This document shows, one piece after another, positions 61,573-64,000 of a stretch of DNA of 64,000 nucleotides (the stretch's first letter is position 1; each line of letters begins with the position of its first letter). The position numbers were made by a program, and so were the translations under genes. The notes under the pieces are model-generated. The model was not told the origin of the DNA, searched no databases, and saw nothing but the letters and a program-made list of their open reading frames with translations. Location: NCBI GenBank assembly GCA_018818165.1, contig JAHISP010000071.1:248001-312000 (forward strand), read 5' to 3'. This DNA comes from Bacteroidota bacterium (GTDB lineage Bacteria; Bacteroidota; Ignavibacteria; Ignavibacteriales; Melioribacteraceae).

Positions 61573-64000
61573 TTACTTCTTTTTTCTATCTTCAAATATG
61601 TAGTAGAATGCTGGAATAACAAATAGTGTTAACACTGTGGATACAAGTAAACCTCCAATGGAAACAACGCCAAGTGGTTGTCGCATTTCAACACCAGAAG
61701 AACCAATACCAATTGCTAGAGGTAACATACCTAAAATAATTGCTAATGTTGACATAATAATTGGCTTCAATTTTTGTGGACACGCTTCAATAAGTGCATC
61801 TTTTACACTCATATTTTGTTCGCGCACAAGTTGATTTGTATAATCAAGCATTAGAATTGCGTTATTCACAACAATACCAATAAGCATTATTATAGCCATC
61901 AATGATGTTATTGCAAAAGAAATATCAGTGTAGTATAAGGAAGCAAGTACACCAATAATAGCAAGCGGAACAGTAAGCAAAATAAATATTGGTTGAACAA
62001 AACTTTCAAGAATAGCTGCCAAAAGCATATACGTTAAAAGCATAGCTAACATAAATGCAAAAGACATATCACTTACCATTTCATTCATCATTTCTGCTGT
62101 ACCAGACCATTTAATTTTGTATCCAGCAGGGAAGTCAATATCTTCCATCCGTTTATCAATTTCACTTGTAATATTTCCCATTGGTACACCAGGAGCAGGG
62201 GAGCCGGTAAATTGAATTGTTACGTATTTATCACGATGTAAAATTTTTGAATAACTCTTTGTAAAATTAATTTCTGCTAATTGTGCAATTCTATAAACAT
62301 TTCCATTTCTTGATGGTATTGAAATTTTACCAATTTTTTCTGGAGTATCAACAGAAGCATCATTCATTGTTACAGTTATATCGTACTCTTCACCATTTTC
62401 CAAATATTTTGAAGCTGTAATTCCTTCAAGAGCAGAACGCACAGTAATCGCAATTTCTTGTGCTGTAATTCCGCTTTCGCTTAGTTTTTTTCTGTCGGGA
62501 ATTATTGTTATTTCAGGTTTTCCTTCTCGTGAACTCTGATCTAGATTTATGAGTCCTGGAATATCTTTTATTTTAGCAAAAATTTCATTTTTTAGTTTAT
62601 CTAACTCTTCTAAATCTTGTCCCATTAAAAAGAACTGAATTGGTGAACCACCACCTCCAAATGATTTGTAATCCACAGTTATCAATCGGGCATTTGGAAT
62701 TTCAGAAAGATCTTTTACGAAAGCAGAAATATAATAATTTAGGTCATTCTCTCTTTGATCAGCCAATACAAAATTTATATCCATACGTGCAACATTTGTT
62801 CCAGTATTAACATCAGTTATTTTACCAAGCTCTGTAACAATGCTTTTTATTCCAGGATAGTTTTTAATTTTATCTTCCATAGATTTAAGCACATCTCCAG
62901 TTTCATGAAGATTATATTCTTGAGGAAGTTCAACAGTAATTTGTAACAATCCATTATCTGATTGAGGCATCATATCAAAACCAATTTTAGGTCCATAATA
63001 CATAACAGAAAGAATAAAAAGCACAAATGATATTACAATAATTCCAAAACTTACAAATTTGTTTTTTAATGATTTAGTAAGAATACTTCTATAAAAGTTA
63101 TCCCATATCAAATAAAATTTGTCAGCTTTCATAGCAAGTTTATTAACTTTTCCATCTTTTCTAATCATTAAGGAAGCTAGCATTGGTGTTAAAGTAAAAG
63201 AAAACAATAGTGAAAATAATGTTGAAAAAGCAGCAGCAAGTGCCATTTCCTTCATAAACATTCCAACCATAGAAGACATATTTGCAATTGGGAGAAATAC
63301 CACAACGTTTGTTAAAGTAGCAGCAATTACTGCAATAGAAACTTCAGTTGTACCTTTTAGTGAGGCTTCTTTTGGAGAATTTCCCATATCCTTGTGTCTA
63401 AAAATATTTTCCAGAACAACAACAGAGTTTGAAACAAGCACACCAACCGAAACAGATATTCCCATAAGTGACATCATATTCAAACTCATATCAAACCACT
63501 GGAATAAAAGAAAAGTAGAAATTATAGATGCAGGCATTGAAAGAGCTACAATAATTGTTGAGCGAATATTGAACAAAAACAAGAAAAGTATAAGTGAAGT
63601 TAAAAGAACACCAAGTGAAATATTGCTAGTTGTATCTTCAACAGAGCTGCGAGTAAAAACTGAGTTATCACTTACTATTTTAAGTGTTAGTCCTTCTGGT
63701 AATGATTTAATAATATCTGGCAATGCGGCATTTACAGCATCCGACACTTCAACCTCATTGCCATCAGAACTTTTAATAATTGAAAGACGAACCGCATTTG
63801 AATCTGAAATACCAGATTCGCTATCAAAAAATACCACTCGTTTACGAATTTCTTTTCCACCATCGTCAACATTTGCTATTTGAGCAAGTCTTTTATCACC
63901 AAAAGCTGTTGGTATTTCAAGATTTTTTAGTTCATTAATATTTTGGAATTTACCTTTAACGCGAACCGAATATTCCTGATCAGATAATTTAAATGTACCA
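61573..64000 (-). CDS. RND multidrug efflux permease (AcrB-like), N-terminus outside window
   Basis: The coding frame continues to the window edge (the GTG at 63837 is not the start: upstream codons read VRVKGKFQNINELKNLEI, PTAFGDKRLAQIAN, the usual porter-domain sequence). At least 809 residues: VSVGVLVSNSVVVLENIFR and MIIGIVVNNAILMLDYTNQLV-type motifs, porter segments, C-terminal MRQPLGVVSIGGLLVSTVLTLFVIPAFYYI. HAE1-type drug or hydrophobic-compound pump, independent of the higher-GC pump to its left. Partner adaptor lies beyond the edge. Confidence 0.93.
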   Translation of the reverse strand, partial: GTFKLSDQEYSVRVKGKFQNINELKNLEIPTAFGDKRLAQIANVDDGGKEIRKRVVFFDSESGISDSNAVRLSIIKSSDGNEVEVSDAVNAALPDIIKSLPEGLTLKIVSDNSVFTRSSVEDTTSNISLGVLLTSLILFLFLFNIRSTIIVALSMPASIISTFLLFQWFDMSLNMMSLMGISVSVGVLVSNSVVVLENIFRHKDMGNSPKEASLKGTTEVSIAVIAATLTNVVVFLPIANMSSMVGMFMKEMALAAAFSTLFSLLFSFTLTPMLASLMIRKDGKVNKLAMKADKFYLIWDNFYRSILTKSLKNKFVSFGIIVISFVLFILSVMYYGPKIGFDMMPQSDNGLLQITVELPQEYNLHETGDVLKSMEDKIKNYPGIKSIVTELGKITDVNTGTNVARMDINFVLADQRENDLNYYISAFVKDLSEIPNARLITVDYKSFGGGGSPIQFFLMGQDLEELDKLKNEIFAKIKDIPGLINLDQSSREGKPEITIIPDRKKLSESGITAQEIAITVRSALEGITASKYLENGEEYDITVTMNDASVDTPEKIGKISIPSRNGNVYRIAQLAEINFTKSYSKILHRDKYVTIQFTGSPAPGVPMGNITSEIDKRMEDIDFPAGYKIKWSGTAEMMNEMVSDMSFAFMLAMLLTYMLLAAILESFVQPIFILLTVPLAIIGVLASLYYTDISFAITSLMAIIMLIGIVVNNAILMLDYTNQLVREQNMSVKDALIEACPQKLKPIIMSTLAIILGMLPLAIGIGSSGVEMRQPLGVVSIGGLLVSTVLTLFVIPAFYYIFEDRKKK

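Noticed and set aside
63119-63883. 254-residue plus-strand ORF
   Set aside because: Lies fully antisense to the RND pump, whose motifs are clear on the other strand.

Overview
The window is AT-rich and looks like a chromosome segment of a Gram-negative, Bacteroidota/Chlorobi-group bacterium, most likely of the Ignavibacteria. The evidence is a 1035-residue secreted protein ending in a type A type-IX-secretion sorting domain (NYPNPFNPST motif), a Bat aerotolerance operon, Kdo/Lpt lipopolysaccharide genes, a Chlorobium-like 2[4Fe-4S] ferredoxin and one clear Bacteroidota-type promoter (TTTG, 20 bases, TATATTTG) before rlmN. The taxonomic placement is inference. No rRNA, tRNA or CRISPR array was seen.

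Layout. 1-7.1 kb (minus): partial Rieske ferredoxin, MBL-fold hydrolase, 2[4Fe-4S] ferredoxin, DUF309, TPM-domain and LemA proteins, two paralogous DUF5683-type TPR membrane proteins, a YidD-like protein, DUF2442 and an acyl-CoA dehydrogenase. 7.1-17.2 kb (plus): RlmN, a SpoU methyltransferase, GNAT, DEAD-box helicase, lactonase-type beta-propeller, GT87, then GDPD, an alpha/beta hydrolase and GlpD, which together fit glycerophosphodiester breakdown to DHAP. 17.2-26.7 kb is an accessory, repeat-rich stretch: a secreted Gly-rich protein, LRR lipoprotein, methyltransferase, a seven-unit tandem hairpin array, a relic of a T9SS sorting domain, the large T9SS cargo protein, a 129-bp MITE-like element with target duplication, and a copied gene tail.

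27-38.4 kb (plus): ECF sigma and anti-sigma factors, then MoxR, DUF58, a BatD-like membrane protein, BatA, BatB, BatC, BatD, BatE and an M48 protease. The Bat cluster carries two insertions: a four-helix-bundle gene flanked by inverted repeats, and an interspersed repeat fused in frame to the start of batC. 38.5-43.7 kb (minus): a DUF1016 nuclease with internal DNA palindromes, two exported proteins preceded by a PhoB-like direct-repeat operator, and a response regulator/histidine kinase pair. 44-53.7 kb (plus): VWA lipoprotein, GatC, a KdsB-like protein, PLP enzyme, B12-binding protein, DUF1624 acyltransferase, RuvB, a HAD phosphatase that appears to need a non-canonical start, then LptC, LptA/OstA and LptB.

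53.8-64 kb (minus): a patatin-like phospholipase relic, a TolC/RND/MFP efflux operon of visibly higher GC content with its TetR regulator and three copies of a shared operator-like motif, an enoyl-CoA hydratase-like protein and a second RND pump cut by the window edge.

The strongest candidate for something undescribed is the tandem hairpin array at 20561-20833. Its units alternate 42 and 41 bases, the tetraloop is constant, and at least one unit has a different but still pairing stem.
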